A program made the position numbers and the translations under genes. A stretch of DNA of 64,000 bases from assembly GCA_019912395.1 (NCBI GenBank), contig JAIOIH010000053.1, forward strand, positions 1 to 64,000, read 5' to 3'. Under the pieces are notes generated by a model, which did no database searches, was not told where the DNA came from, and was given only the letters and a program-made list of their open reading frames with translations. Numbering within the stretch: the stretch's first letter is position 1; every line of letters starts with the position of its first letter. Below, one piece after another: positions 7,376-16,489 of this stretch. This DNA is from Flavobacteriales bacterium (GTDB lineage: Bacteria > Bacteroidota > Bacteroidia > Flavobacteriales_F > PHOS-HE28).

Positions 7376-8593
7376 GTGGACTACCCGGAAACGCTGGCGT
7401 ACCTGCACGCGCGGCTTCCGATGTTCTCGCGGATCGGGAAGGCCGCATACAAGGCGGACCTCTCCAATACCCATGCACTGATGGATGCCTTGGGCCACCC
7501 GGAGCGGGGCCTGAAGTGCGTACACTTGGCGGGAACGAACGGCAAAGGCAGCACGGCCAATATGATCGCCAGCGTGCTGCAGGAGGCCGGTTACCGCACG
7601 GGCCTGCACACCTCGCCGCACCTGAAGGACTTCCGGGAACGCTTCCGGATCAACGGGGACATGATCCCGCAAGCGGCCGTCTCCGCCTTTGTAGGGCGCT
7701 ATCGCACAGCTTTCGAGCCGGTGGAGGCTTCCTTTTTTGAATGGGGCGTGGCGCTGGCTCTCCAGTGGTTCCGCGAGCAGCACACGGACATTGCCGTGAT
7801 CGAATGCGGCTTGGGCGGCAGGCTGGACAGCACCAATGTGGTAACGCCGGAAGTGAGCGTGATCACCAACATCGGCTGGGACCATGCCGATCTCTTGGGC
7901 GATACAGTGGAAAAGATCGCCGGTGAAAAGGCGGGCATCATCAAGCCAGGCATCCCGGTGATCATCGGCGAGGCCGAAGGGTCCGTCGCGGAAATCTTCC
8001 GGAAGCGGGCCAGGGAAGTAGGCGCCCCCATCCACTTCACCGACCAAGCAGCTCCCATCCCCTACGATCTGGATCTCTCAGGCCTGCACCAGCAGCGCAA
8101 TGCACGAACGGCAGTAGCAGCCCTGCGCCAACTTCAGCAGCAAGGCTGGAACATCACCGAAGCACACATCCGTGCCGGCCTGTCCCAAGTGCAGTCCAAC
8201 ACCGGCTTCGCCGGGCGCTGGCAAACCCTTTCGCAACACCCGCACACCATCGCGGACATCGGCCACAATGCCGATGGACTGTTGATCGTGAACGAGATGC
8301 TGAGCCACACCCCGCATGCGCAACTCCACATCGTGCTCGGCACCGTGAACGACAAGGACCTCGATCGGATGTTGGCCTTGCTGCCCAAGGAGGCCATCTT
8401 CTATTTCTGCAAAGCCGACATTCCGCGGGGCCTCGATGCAATAGAGCTGAAGGAATTGGCCCAAGGGCATGGACTCACTGGAAATGCCTTCGCTTCCGTG
8501 AGGGAAGCCTTGGCAGCGGCACAGGACGCAGCTACCGGGAAGGACCTGGTGCTGGTGACGGGGAGTGCCTTTGTGGTGGCTGAGGTGGTGTGA
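7376..8593 (+). CDS. folC: Bifunctional folylpolyglutamate synthase/dihydrofolate synthase
   Basis: A 405-residue Mur-ligase-family enzyme. It adds L-glutamate to dihydropteroate and to reduced folates with ATP. Visible motifs are the P-loop HLAGTNGKGSTANM (about residues 45-58), HTSPHLKDFRERFRING (about 78-94), ECGLGGRLDSTNV (about 142-154) and the C-terminal ADIGHNADGL. The start is GTG at 7376, one base after the tonB stop. No ATG lies upstream without overlapping tonB deeply, so translational coupling is likely. Length is at the short end of normal for FolC. Confidence 0.93.
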   Translation: MDYPETLAYLHARLPMFSRIGKAAYKADLSNTHALMDALGHPERGLKCVHLAGTNGKGSTANMIASVLQEAGYRTGLHTSPHLKDFRERFRINGDMIPQAAVSAFVGRYRTAFEPVEASFFEWGVALALQWFREQHTDIAVIECGLGGRLDSTNVVTPEVSVITNIGWDHADLLGDTVEKIAGEKAGIIKPGIPVIIGEAEGSVAEIFRKRAREVGAPIHFTDQAAPIPYDLDLSGLHQQRNARTAVAALRQLQQQGWNITEAHIRAGLSQVQSNTGFAGRWQTLSQHPHTIADIGHNADGLLIVNEMLSHTPHAQLHIVLGTVNDKDLDRMLALLPKEAIFYFCKADIPRGLDAIELKELAQGHGLTGNAFASVREALAAAQDAATGKDLVLVTGSAFVVAEVV

Positions 8594-8741
8594 GGGGTGA
8601 TTGTGTGGATTGCTTCCTCCGATTCCCTCGCAATGCATCCCCAACGGTCTTCCGACTGCCTTTGCGTACAACCACGTTCCGGGCAGGGGATCCTGCGGGA
8701 GGGTGAAATGACAGCACCTGCGGGGGAGGTCGGGGTGGCCA

Positions 8742-9106
8742 GTCCGTGCTGCCCTGCGGGATCGCTTCGGGCCGTATGCTGCGCGCAGCGCAGCACACAA
8801 CCCTCGCGATGACCGAGTGCTGAATTGGGTCCGTGCGTCCCGGCGGGCCGCACATGGCGAGCCACCACGCACGGTCTTCGCGAGCGAGCATTACGCACGG
8901 GAGCGTAATACCAAATCCCATTACAGATCAGTCCGAAGATGCGTCGGCATTTTTTCGCAGGACGAGACGGAGCGATAGTGGCGTAGCCGTAGCTACGGTG
9001 CTGTCTCTCCGGGGAAGTAATGCGGAAAAAGGGCAAGCAGATTGGGCTGATCTGTGGTGGGTTTTGGTATAAGGCCCGCGAAGCGATCCCGCAGAGCGGC
9101 ACGGAC
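8742..9106. repeat. Palindromic dispersed repeat, copy 1 (interrupted by a MITE)
   Basis: The outer ends read GTCCGTGCTGCCCTGCGGG (8742-8760) and the inverted GCAGAGCGGCACGGAC (9091-9106). Inside lies a second nested inverted pair around CTCGCGATGACCG. The element is highly similar to copy 2 at 19946-20157, except that this copy is split at 8908/9070 by a 161-base insertion. It lies between folC and the secreted-protein operon. There is no coding capacity. Confidence 0.75.
8909..9069. mobile_element. MITE-like element with 23-base terminal inverted repeats and TAA target duplication
   Basis: The left end TACCAAATCCCATTACAGAT (from 8909) and the right end (to 9069, reverse complement TACCAAAACCCACCACAGAT) match in 20 of the 23 terminal bases. 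TAA flanks both sides (8906-8908 and 9070-9072). The centre has the perfect palindrome CCGTAGCTACGG. Copy 2 of the host repeat lacks this segment, which supports insertion. A TNA duplication is what IS5-group transposases make, so a parent IS of that group is a reasonable guess. Confidence 0.72.
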
Positions 9107-9253
9107 CACCCGAAAACCAAGCCCTCAGCCCATATTATACTTCTCCCTTTCAACTCCCGCACACCTGCCACCGGGGTTTGTTCGGAAGCTTTGGACAGGG
9201 GGAATCCCATAAGCCAATAGCCAATTACTTTTTGTTATGTATTGTTAATGTTA

Positions 9254-9264
9254 CCCCCCCCCCC
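9254..9264 (+). repeat. Homopolymeric tract of 11 C
   Basis: An uninterrupted run of 11 cytosines in an otherwise AT-rich 5' region, about 78 bases before the ATG of the SprB-like remnant. It is prone to slipped-strand change, so it could vary promoter spacing or leader length. Confidence 0.6.
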
Positions 9265-9341
9265 TGCGATTGATAACAGACCTTCACAATCGCTAATCCA
9301 CGCAAGCCTTGTGCAAAGCCCCCAACCATAACACCAGCCCA

Positions 9342-9682
9342 ATGGTACAAGCATCTACCCCGCCCGCAAGGAAATTCGATATCTGGTTTCGCCAAGCAGG
9401 GTTCCTGATGGCCCTTGCATCCACCTGCCTTGCATTACCTGCATGGGCAGCCGACTCGTTGCACGTTGCGCTGCAAGTGAGCGACTACAACGGTTTCCAG
9501 GTAAGTTGCTTCGGCATGAAGGATGGGTGGATCGACCTGAACGTAAGCGGCGGCGAGGCCCCATATTGGTACAAATGGAGCAATGGGTCCGGTGAAGAGG
9601 ACCAATTCCATTTAGCCGCCGGCTAATAAAAGTGGACGTGATCGACCAGGGAGGCCAAATAGCCACCGTGCAAGTGACCTAG
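9342..9682 (+). pseudogene. Short secreted SprB-repeat protein, frameshifted
   Basis: From the ATG at 9342 the frame encodes a long n-region and a signal peptide (FLMALASTCLALPAWAAD). One SprB-type repeat follows, with VSCFGMKDGWIDLNVSGG and APYWYKWSNGS. It stops at 9624-9626 in the middle of the expected AG-Y-x-V closing strand. The other plus-strand frame continues KVDVIDQGGQIATVQVT and stops at 9680-9682. A one-base change near 9620 would restore a protein of about 113 residues. It precedes the giant T9SS protein, and whether it is a decayed 5' part of a bigger adhesin is unknown. Confidence 0.55.
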
Positions 9683-9719
9683 CATAGAAATCACAGCCCG
9701 ACACAACTACACCCTACAA

Positions 9720-12700
9720 ATGAAAACACCTCAATCTAAGCACCAAATGATTACCTCATTCTCCTTTCAAAATAGCGGCGATGACCAGGCATTACTGCCC
9801 TTTCGGATTACCTTCGCCTCACTCGCGCTGAAAATTCTAGCAACTGCGTTTTGCATGCTTCTCATCGCGTTCAGTGTTCTATCCCAAGAGGTGCCTCCAG
9901 CTCCCGGTCAAGCCCTATGGGATTACGATATGGAGTTCATGAACGGCCCAGGTGCCACAACTGACCTTGATGCAGAAGGAAGTGCAATAAAATTGCATCA
10001 GAAAATGATGCAGCGATGGGGAGAACGACTTTACCCTTCAGGCAATCTTGGAAATATTTCGCAAGCAGCCATCTCACAAATGAACTTCATTGGTTCCAAC
10101 AGCAGGGGTGGTGGGCAATTCCCTTCAAACTGGACATTGCTTGGCCCAACAAATTCTCCAAATTTTCGGCAAACGAATTTACCTCACTATAATAATGGCA
10201 CAGGACAAGTTCATGTCATTGCGTTTGATCCAAGATATGGGTCGTCAAATTCTACATTATACTGTGCCTCCGGTTATGGGGGCATGTTTAAATCAGTGGA
10301 TGCGGGCGATTCGTGGGTTGCGATAACAGAACACGCATTCCCATTCACTCCTGTATCGGATATTGTGGTCTTGAATCAAGACCCAGACGTGTTAATCGTT
10401 GCTACAGGATATTCCGATGGCTTCGGATACAGCTCCGGCATTTGGCGCAGTCCCGATGCTGGCAGCACCTGGGAACATATCTCTAATGGATTACCTATTA
10501 GTGCCCCTTCCATTTTCAATGTCTACAACTTGGAGGTATTGCAAACCAATCCGAACGTCGCATTCATTGCGACATCAAATGGAATCTACAAGACTACAAA
10601 CGCACAGGCTCCTGCTGCGCAAGTAATGTGGCAGTTGATGTTCAATCCGTCTGGCGAATCGTTCTGGAAAGGACTGACATTTAAGAACGGATCTTCAAGC
10701 GAATTGTTTGCCTCTGGTAAAGACATTTACAAGACAAGTGATCAAGGAGCGACATGGAGTAGCATGACCGGAGCCGGGACGGGGTTGGATTTTACAGATG
10801 CCACTTGGTCAGGGCGGGCAGAAGTATCACGGATTAATATCAGAACATCACCGGACCCAAGCCTATCAAATGATCTTTTTGCCTTCATCAATACAGGAAA
10901 TAATAACGGAGCTACTCAAAATTTTCCGGCTGCTGGAAGTTATGCCGCACGTTTTGAAGGATCCACTGGGCAATGGGTCGAAGGGGGTGTTGTGAGTACC
11001 GCCCAATCTACATCACCAGGGTGGGTCGCAATGGCCGTATACCCGGAAGTAGCAACCTCCAACGTAGTTTATTATGGAGGCTTGCGGATAAAGCGATCAA
11101 TGAACGGCGGCTCCTCGCCTTACAGCAGCTTTTCCATGAAGGTCCACGATGATACGCAAGCCTTGGAGTTTTCCCCGAACGGCAATGAACTATGGGCAGG
11201 ATGTCACGGCGGGGTTTTCCTTTGCACGAATCCCACAGAAGCATCGGCTTCGAACTTGAATTGGATTCCGAAAAACAACGGACTATCCACTGGACTTGTG
11301 TATTGCATGGCCAGCAGCCCAACAGACCGCTATGGGGTGATGTCCGGTGACCAAGACAATGGTGTTCGCCGTATTGATTCAAACACGGGAGGGAACACGA
11401 ATTGGCGCTCCCTCTTGATCGGGGATGGATCCAGGGTGGCGTATAGTGCGGATGGGCGGCACGCGTATGGCGTGGATTACAGATACACCAATGTGTACAA
11501 ATGGCTGAACTACTTTGGGGGAGCCGGCGAGGTCTTTGATCTCGGTTCCATTGGTGCCTGGACCGGCCATCCATTTCGCGCCATAGAACGGGACGAGAAT
11601 GACGGAAAAGTTTATTTTGGCTACAGCGATACCTGGAAAGAGGCTGACCCTGACGCACCGATAGGGAACATGGGGTCTCAACAAGGTCGTATTCGACTGA
11701 CGCAATGGCAATCAGACGACATCGATGAATACGTGAATGATTGTATGCGTATGCAATTCCGGGACGTGGTCATCGCTCCATCAGATGAGGACTATATCTA
11801 TATGATCACACCGGCCAAGGGGAATGATTCTGGGTGCCCCACTGGTCCATTCCCATCAAATCTTATTCGTTCTAAAATACCGGCAGAGATCGATCAAAAT
11901 GGCCTATACAAATTAGAAGGGATGCCACTTCCTGGTGAGGATATAGCCGCGACGCAGTTGGTCGTGGACCCTACTAATCCAAACCGAATCTGGGTTTCTT
12001 GCTCAGGTTATAGAGCCACTGAAAAAGTCTTTTTTTCTGCGCACAGAGGAAATGTGGGTTCATGGGTCAATTGGGACCCGAATGGGACTCTTCCCAATCT
12101 TCCAGTCAATGATATGGTCTATCAAGAAGGGACTGAGGGCGGCCTGTACATCGCTATGGATGTAGGGGTGTATTACCGTAATAACTTGACGGAAGATTGG
12201 ATTCCGTTTTACATGGACCTACCAAACGTTCAAGTGTATGACCTTGATATCAATTATTGCGCAGGAAAGATCCGTGCTGGCACCTTCGGACGAGGTATCT
12301 GGGAAAGCGATCTCGCAGAGCAACCAACAATAGAGATGCTTTTGGAGCAGGATGAAACTTGGGCTAACCATCACAATGTCGCCCAAACCATTAGGATTAC
12401 AACTGGCCATACCCTCACCGTTACAAGCACTATAAATTTCGCACCCGGTGCCGGTGTGGTCGTGGAACCCGGTGCGCGTTTGATCGTGGATGGAGGGTTG
12501 CTCACCAACTCCTGCGGTAGTTTTTGGCCGGGCATCCAGGCATGGGGAACCACCAACCAAAACCAGTCCGGATATCCCATTCCGGACCATCAGGCCATTG
12601 TAGTACTGAAGAACGGTGCAGTGATCGAGCATGCGCGCGAGGCCATCCAGGCCATGAACCCGAACGATTGGAACATGAAGGGCGGGGTGGTGCAGGTGCA

Positions 12701-14987
12701 GGGAACGGCCGATCAAGTGGGGGCCACCTTCCTGAACTGCCGCCGGGCCGTGAGCTATGTGGCCTACCAGAACACCAATTACAACGGCCAGCCCACGGGC
12801 AACCGCAGCTATTTCCGCCGCTGCGACTTCATTGTGGATGACCAGTACCGGGGTGGGGACGACTTCTATGCCCACGTAAGCATGTGGAAGGTGGACGGCA
12901 TCAACTTCAAAGGCTGCCACTTCAAGAACCTCCAGACCGGCATCACCGAGAGCGACAAGCTGGGGCAGGGGATTATCAGCTCCGATGCGCAGTTTAGCGT
13001 TTCGGGCTTCTGCTCCAGCATCCAGCCGTATGGTGTGCCCTGCCCGGCACAAAACCTGACCCGCAGTACATTTGAGGGCTTGGACCACGGCATCGAGGCC
13101 CGGATTTCCTCCACGGACCGCTCCTTTATAGTCACCGATTGCGACTTTATGGACAACGTGCTCGGTGTGTACAGCAGTGCGGTGAACAGCTTTCAGGTTA
13201 CCAAATGTAACTTTACTGGAGGCGGTAGGGATGTGGATGCCGTTTTAGGTACAGTGGATTACGCAATCCTATCTGTAGGTGGCCACCACGGCATTTACTC
13301 CACCCGGGGCCATGGCTTCCGTATTGAGGAAAACACCTTTGCCCGATCGGTGGACGCACCCAATTCATTCACCGGGGTGCGGATCAATACCAGCGGAGCG
13401 TACAATAGCGAGGTGTACAAGAACTCCGCCACGGGCACCAATCACGGTTTTGTGGGCGAAGGCAAGTGCATCGCCGAAAACCATGCCGCTTATGTAGGTC
13501 TGCAGTTCCTCTGCAACAGCAACAACAACCCCGATGCACAGGACATCTTTGACCGGAAGATCGAGAACATCCAATTCAGCAACTTCCACAGCATCCGCAC
13601 CCAGCAAGGCTCCAGCGCCGTTCCGGCAGGCAACCTCTTTACCCAGGACCTGATGCCGCTGGATGAGAGCGATTTCAAGAACAATACGGACTGGGTGCTG
13701 AACTACTGGTACAATAACGCCAACGACCCCGCCGCAGAGCCGATGGACTTTACCATTGGCTGGGTGGGCAAATCCTTTACGGACGAGGTCAATACCTGCC
13801 CCTCCCGCTTGGACCGGACCGGGCGCATTCATCCCTACACCCAGACAGGGATGGACGAGGTGCGGGCGGAGTTTGCCTCTGCGAAGACGGCCTACGTGAA
13901 CACGGCCTACGTGTACAACGCATTGCTGGACGGCGGCAACACCGATGCGCTCATCCAGGAAGTGCAATTGACCTGGCCGGAGGATGCTTGGCAACTGCAC
14001 GATGAACTGATGGCCAAAAGCCCCTACCTCTCCACGGACGTGCTGCGCGAGGCGGTGCTGAAGCACATCATGCCGCAAGCCATGTTGTTGGAGGTGTTGC
14101 TGGCCAACCCGGACGGCACGAAGAAGGAGGGCTTTGTAAAATGGCTGCAATACGAAGCACCTTGGCCACTTCCCCAGTACATGATCGACCTCATTGTGGG
14201 GTCTTGGGAGCAAAAGACCTTCCGCACCCAATTGGAGAGCGACATGGGCCAGCACCATGCCGACATGAGCTTTGCCGCCGATGAACTGATCGGGGAATGG
14301 AAGAACGATTCTTTGGGCATCCGCACGGACAGCATCTTGGTGCGCTGGCAGCAGGTGCCCAGCCTCGGTGCCCGCTACAGCGAGGTCCTTACCCGGTTGG
14401 AGCGCGGGGAATACGATCAGGCCATGGACCTGATGCAGGGGCTGGAGGCGACCTACAAATTGAGCGATGCACAGTTCAAGGAGCGCGAGGATGCCTTGGC
14501 CTATATCGATTTCCTCGCCACCGCCCATGGGGCAGGCCACGACCTGATGCACCTGGACGGCACCGAGCTGGCCGCCCTGCGGAACATCGCGGCAGAAGGC
14601 TGCGAGCGGCCCGCGTTATGGGCGCAAAACATCCTCTGCTTCGGCTACGGGGAATGCTACGCCCCTTGCACTGGCAAAGGTGCTTCGCAGAAAATGCTAC
14701 GCCTGCCCACACCCGCTGCGCCACCTGCCGCCCCAAACCCCCTGGCCCTCTACCCGAACCCGGCGACCTCGTATGTCACCTTGGCCTATACGCTCGCAGA
14801 TGCACCGAAGGATGCAATACTGGTGTTGCGCGGGGTGGACGGGCGGGAACTGCGGCGCATGCCCCTGGCCGCGCAACAGGGCCAAGAGTTGCTGGACACG
14901 CGAGGCTATGCCCCCGGCACCTATAGTGTTGAACTACTCAACGATGGCGTGCGCATCGCCACCGAACGCTTAGTGCTAAAGCCATGA
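9720..14987 (+). CDS. Giant T9SS-secreted protein: beta-propeller (BNR/sortilin-like) plus beta-helix region plus type A sorting domain
   Basis: A 1755-residue surface or extracellular protein. Signal peptide core at about 38-58 (ILATAFCMLLIAFSVLSQ) after a long n-region. Residues about 130-870 hold repeated propeller strands such as GGMFKSVDAGDSWVAI, GIWRSPDAGSTWEHIS and DIYKTSDQGATWSSM (BNR Asp-box style). Residues about 890-1330 look like a right-handed beta-helix, with VVVEPGARLIVDGGLL and many N-rich turns. A helical segment follows, and the C-terminus has a T9SS type A sorting domain (LALYPNPATSYVTL to the end). DNA composition changes inside the gene near 12430. It overlaps the next gene by ATGA. 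Binding target unknown. Confidence 0.85.
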   Translation: MKTPQSKHQMITSFSFQNSGDDQALLPFRITFASLALKILATAFCMLLIAFSVLSQEVPPAPGQALWDYDMEFMNGPGATTDLDAEGSAIKLHQKMMQRWGERLYPSGNLGNISQAAISQMNFIGSNSRGGGQFPSNWTLLGPTNSPNFRQTNLPHYNNGTGQVHVIAFDPRYGSSNSTLYCASGYGGMFKSVDAGDSWVAITEHAFPFTPVSDIVVLNQDPDVLIVATGYSDGFGYSSGIWRSPDAGSTWEHISNGLPISAPSIFNVYNLEVLQTNPNVAFIATSNGIYKTTNAQAPAAQVMWQLMFNPSGESFWKGLTFKNGSSSELFASGKDIYKTSDQGATWSSMTGAGTGLDFTDATWSGRAEVSRINIRTSPDPSLSNDLFAFINTGNNNGATQNFPAAGSYAARFEGSTGQWVEGGVVSTAQSTSPGWVAMAVYPEVATSNVVYYGGLRIKRSMNGGSSPYSSFSMKVHDDTQALEFSPNGNELWAGCHGGVFLCTNPTEASASNLNWIPKNNGLSTGLVYCMASSPTDRYGVMSGDQDNGVRRIDSNTGGNTNWRSLLIGDGSRVAYSADGRHAYGVDYRYTNVYKWLNYFGGAGEVFDLGSIGAWTGHPFRAIERDENDGKVYFGYSDTWKEADPDAPIGNMGSQQGRIRLTQWQSDDIDEYVNDCMRMQFRDVVIAPSDEDYIYMITPAKGNDSGCPTGPFPSNLIRSKIPAEIDQNGLYKLEGMPLPGEDIAATQLVVDPTNPNRIWVSCSGYRATEKVFFSAHRGNVGSWVNWDPNGTLPNLPVNDMVYQEGTEGGLYIAMDVGVYYRNNLTEDWIPFYMDLPNVQVYDLDINYCAGKIRAGTFGRGIWESDLAEQPTIEMLLEQDETWANHHNVAQTIRITTGHTLTVTSTINFAPGAGVVVEPGARLIVDGGLLTNSCGSFWPGIQAWGTTNQNQSGYPIPDHQAIVVLKNGAVIEHAREAIQAMNPNDWNMKGGVVQVQGTADQVGATFLNCRRAVSYVAYQNTNYNGQPTGNRSYFRRCDFIVDDQYRGGDDFYAHVSMWKVDGINFKGCHFKNLQTGITESDKLGQGIISSDAQFSVSGFCSSIQPYGVPCPAQNLTRSTFEGLDHGIEARISSTDRSFIVTDCDFMDNVLGVYSSAVNSFQVTKCNFTGGGRDVDAVLGTVDYAILSVGGHHGIYSTRGHGFRIEENTFARSVDAPNSFTGVRINTSGAYNSEVYKNSATGTNHGFVGEGKCIAENHAAYVGLQFLCNSNNNPDAQDIFDRKIENIQFSNFHSIRTQQGSSAVPAGNLFTQDLMPLDESDFKNNTDWVLNYWYNNANDPAAEPMDFTIGWVGKSFTDEVNTCPSRLDRTGRIHPYTQTGMDEVRAEFASAKTAYVNTAYVYNALLDGGNTDALIQEVQLTWPEDAWQLHDELMAKSPYLSTDVLREAVLKHIMPQAMLLEVLLANPDGTKKEGFVKWLQYEAPWPLPQYMIDLIVGSWEQKTFRTQLESDMGQHHADMSFAADELIGEWKNDSLGIRTDSILVRWQQVPSLGARYSEVLTRLERGEYDQAMDLMQGLEATYKLSDAQFKEREDALAYIDFLATAHGAGHDLMHLDGTELAALRNIAAEGCERPALWAQNILCFGYGECYAPCTGKGASQKMLRLPTPAAPPAAPNPLALYPNPATSYVTLAYTLADAPKDAILVLRGVDGRELRRMPLAAQQGQELLDTRGYAPGTYSVELLNDGVRIATERLVLKP

Positions 14988-16489
14988 AGACCTTGTCCCT
15001 CGCAGTGCTGGCCGTTATGTCGGCCAGCACTGGCGGGGCGCAGGTGCCGCTAACCCTGGACACCTCGTTCCGTGCCACCCGCTTTGTGAACAGCGGCTTC
15101 ATGGACGTACTCCCCTTAGACGACGGCAGTGTACTGGCCACGGGGTATATGATTTCCATTGATCAATGCTGCTCCGGCATCCCTTACAGCTTTTTCAGGC
15201 TTTTGCCCAATGGGGACCTCGACGAATCCTGGACCACAAATGGCGGGTATGGTCCCATCAATCCGTCAGGGGATTACTACTATTTGAATATCGATGGCTT
15301 CCCGCTAAGGTACTTTCAATCGACCGGTGAACTGGATCCGACCTTTGAACCCCTCTTCGAAAATGATGATCATCCAGGCCTCAACAACGGCAACGGCGGG
15401 GACATCTTCGTACAGGCCGATGGCAAGGTGCTCTGCACCGGAGATCATCTTATAGTGGAGCAGTGGGGCCAGAACGCACCAGGGTGGTACTCCCTGCTAC
15501 AGGTGAACACGGACGGTATTTTGGACAGCACCTTTGACTACCGGCAGACCAACGGTGTGATCTGGACCTTGGAGCCCACTACGCAGGGCCGCCTCCTGGT
15601 CAGCGGGGTGTACAGCACCTACGAAGGGCAACCGGCAGGGCGGATCCTGCGCATCTGGCCGGACGGCAGCTTGGACACAACTTTCCACACGGACATCATA
15701 AAAGGCTACGCCTCCGTTTTGGAGGAACTGCCCGACGGACGCATCCTGGCTGGCGGGCAATTCGTGTTCCCCAACGAGCCCGATACCATGCACCTGATCC
15801 GCCTACTGCCCAACGGGACCTTGGACAGCACCTTCAACAACCATACGGAATACAATCACCTGCCGCAGTGGTCTTTCGGGGATTTCAGCCACAGCTTGCG
15901 GGCCATATTACCGCTGCCGGACGGCACCATGATGGTCGGCGGGGATTTCACCCATATCAATGGGCAGCTGCGGCGGGGTGTGGCCCTCTTGGACACGGCG
16001 GGCAACTTGTTGAACACGGCCTTTACCGGAGAGGGCTGCGGCCTGTGGCATGATTTCAACAGCACCAGCATGTACAGCGGGCTTACTGACATCAGCCTGG
16101 CACCTGACGGGAGTATTTTTGTGTGCGGCTTCTTCAAGGGCTTCGATGATGGCTTGGTGAGCGACACGAGCATGACGTTCATTGCCAAGCTGCATGGGCT
16201 GAGCGTAGGCATCCACGAAACGGCGGCCACACAAAAGAGAGGCAGTCTGCTTGTCCTACCCAATCCAGCCAACACGCAGGTGAGTTTCCGATATCGGCTT
16301 CTGGAGCCGGTGAAAGAGGGTTATATCCGACTTGTGGATGCTTTGGGCCATGAGGTGATGCGCCTGCCCTTGCACGATGCCCATGGCGAGTCCATGCTTG
16401 ATACCCGCCACTTTGCCAATGGGAATTACACCGCTCAACTCATCAATGCAGACCTACCAGTGGCCTCACAAAAACTCATCCTGCAATGA
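14984..16489 (+). CDS. Delta-60 repeat protein with T9SS type A sorting domain
   Basis: A 501-residue secreted protein. Signal peptide at 1-19 (MKTLSLAVLAVMSASTGGA). Residues about 25-400 contain repeats of the delta-60 kind: LLPNGDLDESW, IWPDGSLDTTFH and LLPNGTLDSTFN, alternating with LPDGRILAGG-type strands. They probably form a propeller. The C-terminus (about 425-501) starts LVLPNPANTQVSF and ends QKLILQ, a T9SS type A domain recognised by PorU/PorV. The start overlaps the previous stop (ATGA at 14984-14987) and the stop overlaps the next start, so all three genes are translationally coupled. Confidence 0.88.
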   Translation: MKTLSLAVLAVMSASTGGAQVPLTLDTSFRATRFVNSGFMDVLPLDDGSVLATGYMISIDQCCSGIPYSFFRLLPNGDLDESWTTNGGYGPINPSGDYYYLNIDGFPLRYFQSTGELDPTFEPLFENDDHPGLNNGNGGDIFVQADGKVLCTGDHLIVEQWGQNAPGWYSLLQVNTDGILDSTFDYRQTNGVIWTLEPTTQGRLLVSGVYSTYEGQPAGRILRIWPDGSLDTTFHTDIIKGYASVLEELPDGRILAGGQFVFPNEPDTMHLIRLLPNGTLDSTFNNHTEYNHLPQWSFGDFSHSLRAILPLPDGTMMVGGDFTHINGQLRRGVALLDTAGNLLNTAFTGEGCGLWHDFNSTSMYSGLTDISLAPDGSIFVCGFFKGFDDGLVSDTSMTFIAKLHGLSVGIHETAATQKRGSLLVLPNPANTQVSFRYRLLEPVKEGYIRLVDALGHEVMRLPLHDAHGESMLDTRHFANGNYTAQLINADLPVASQKLILQ

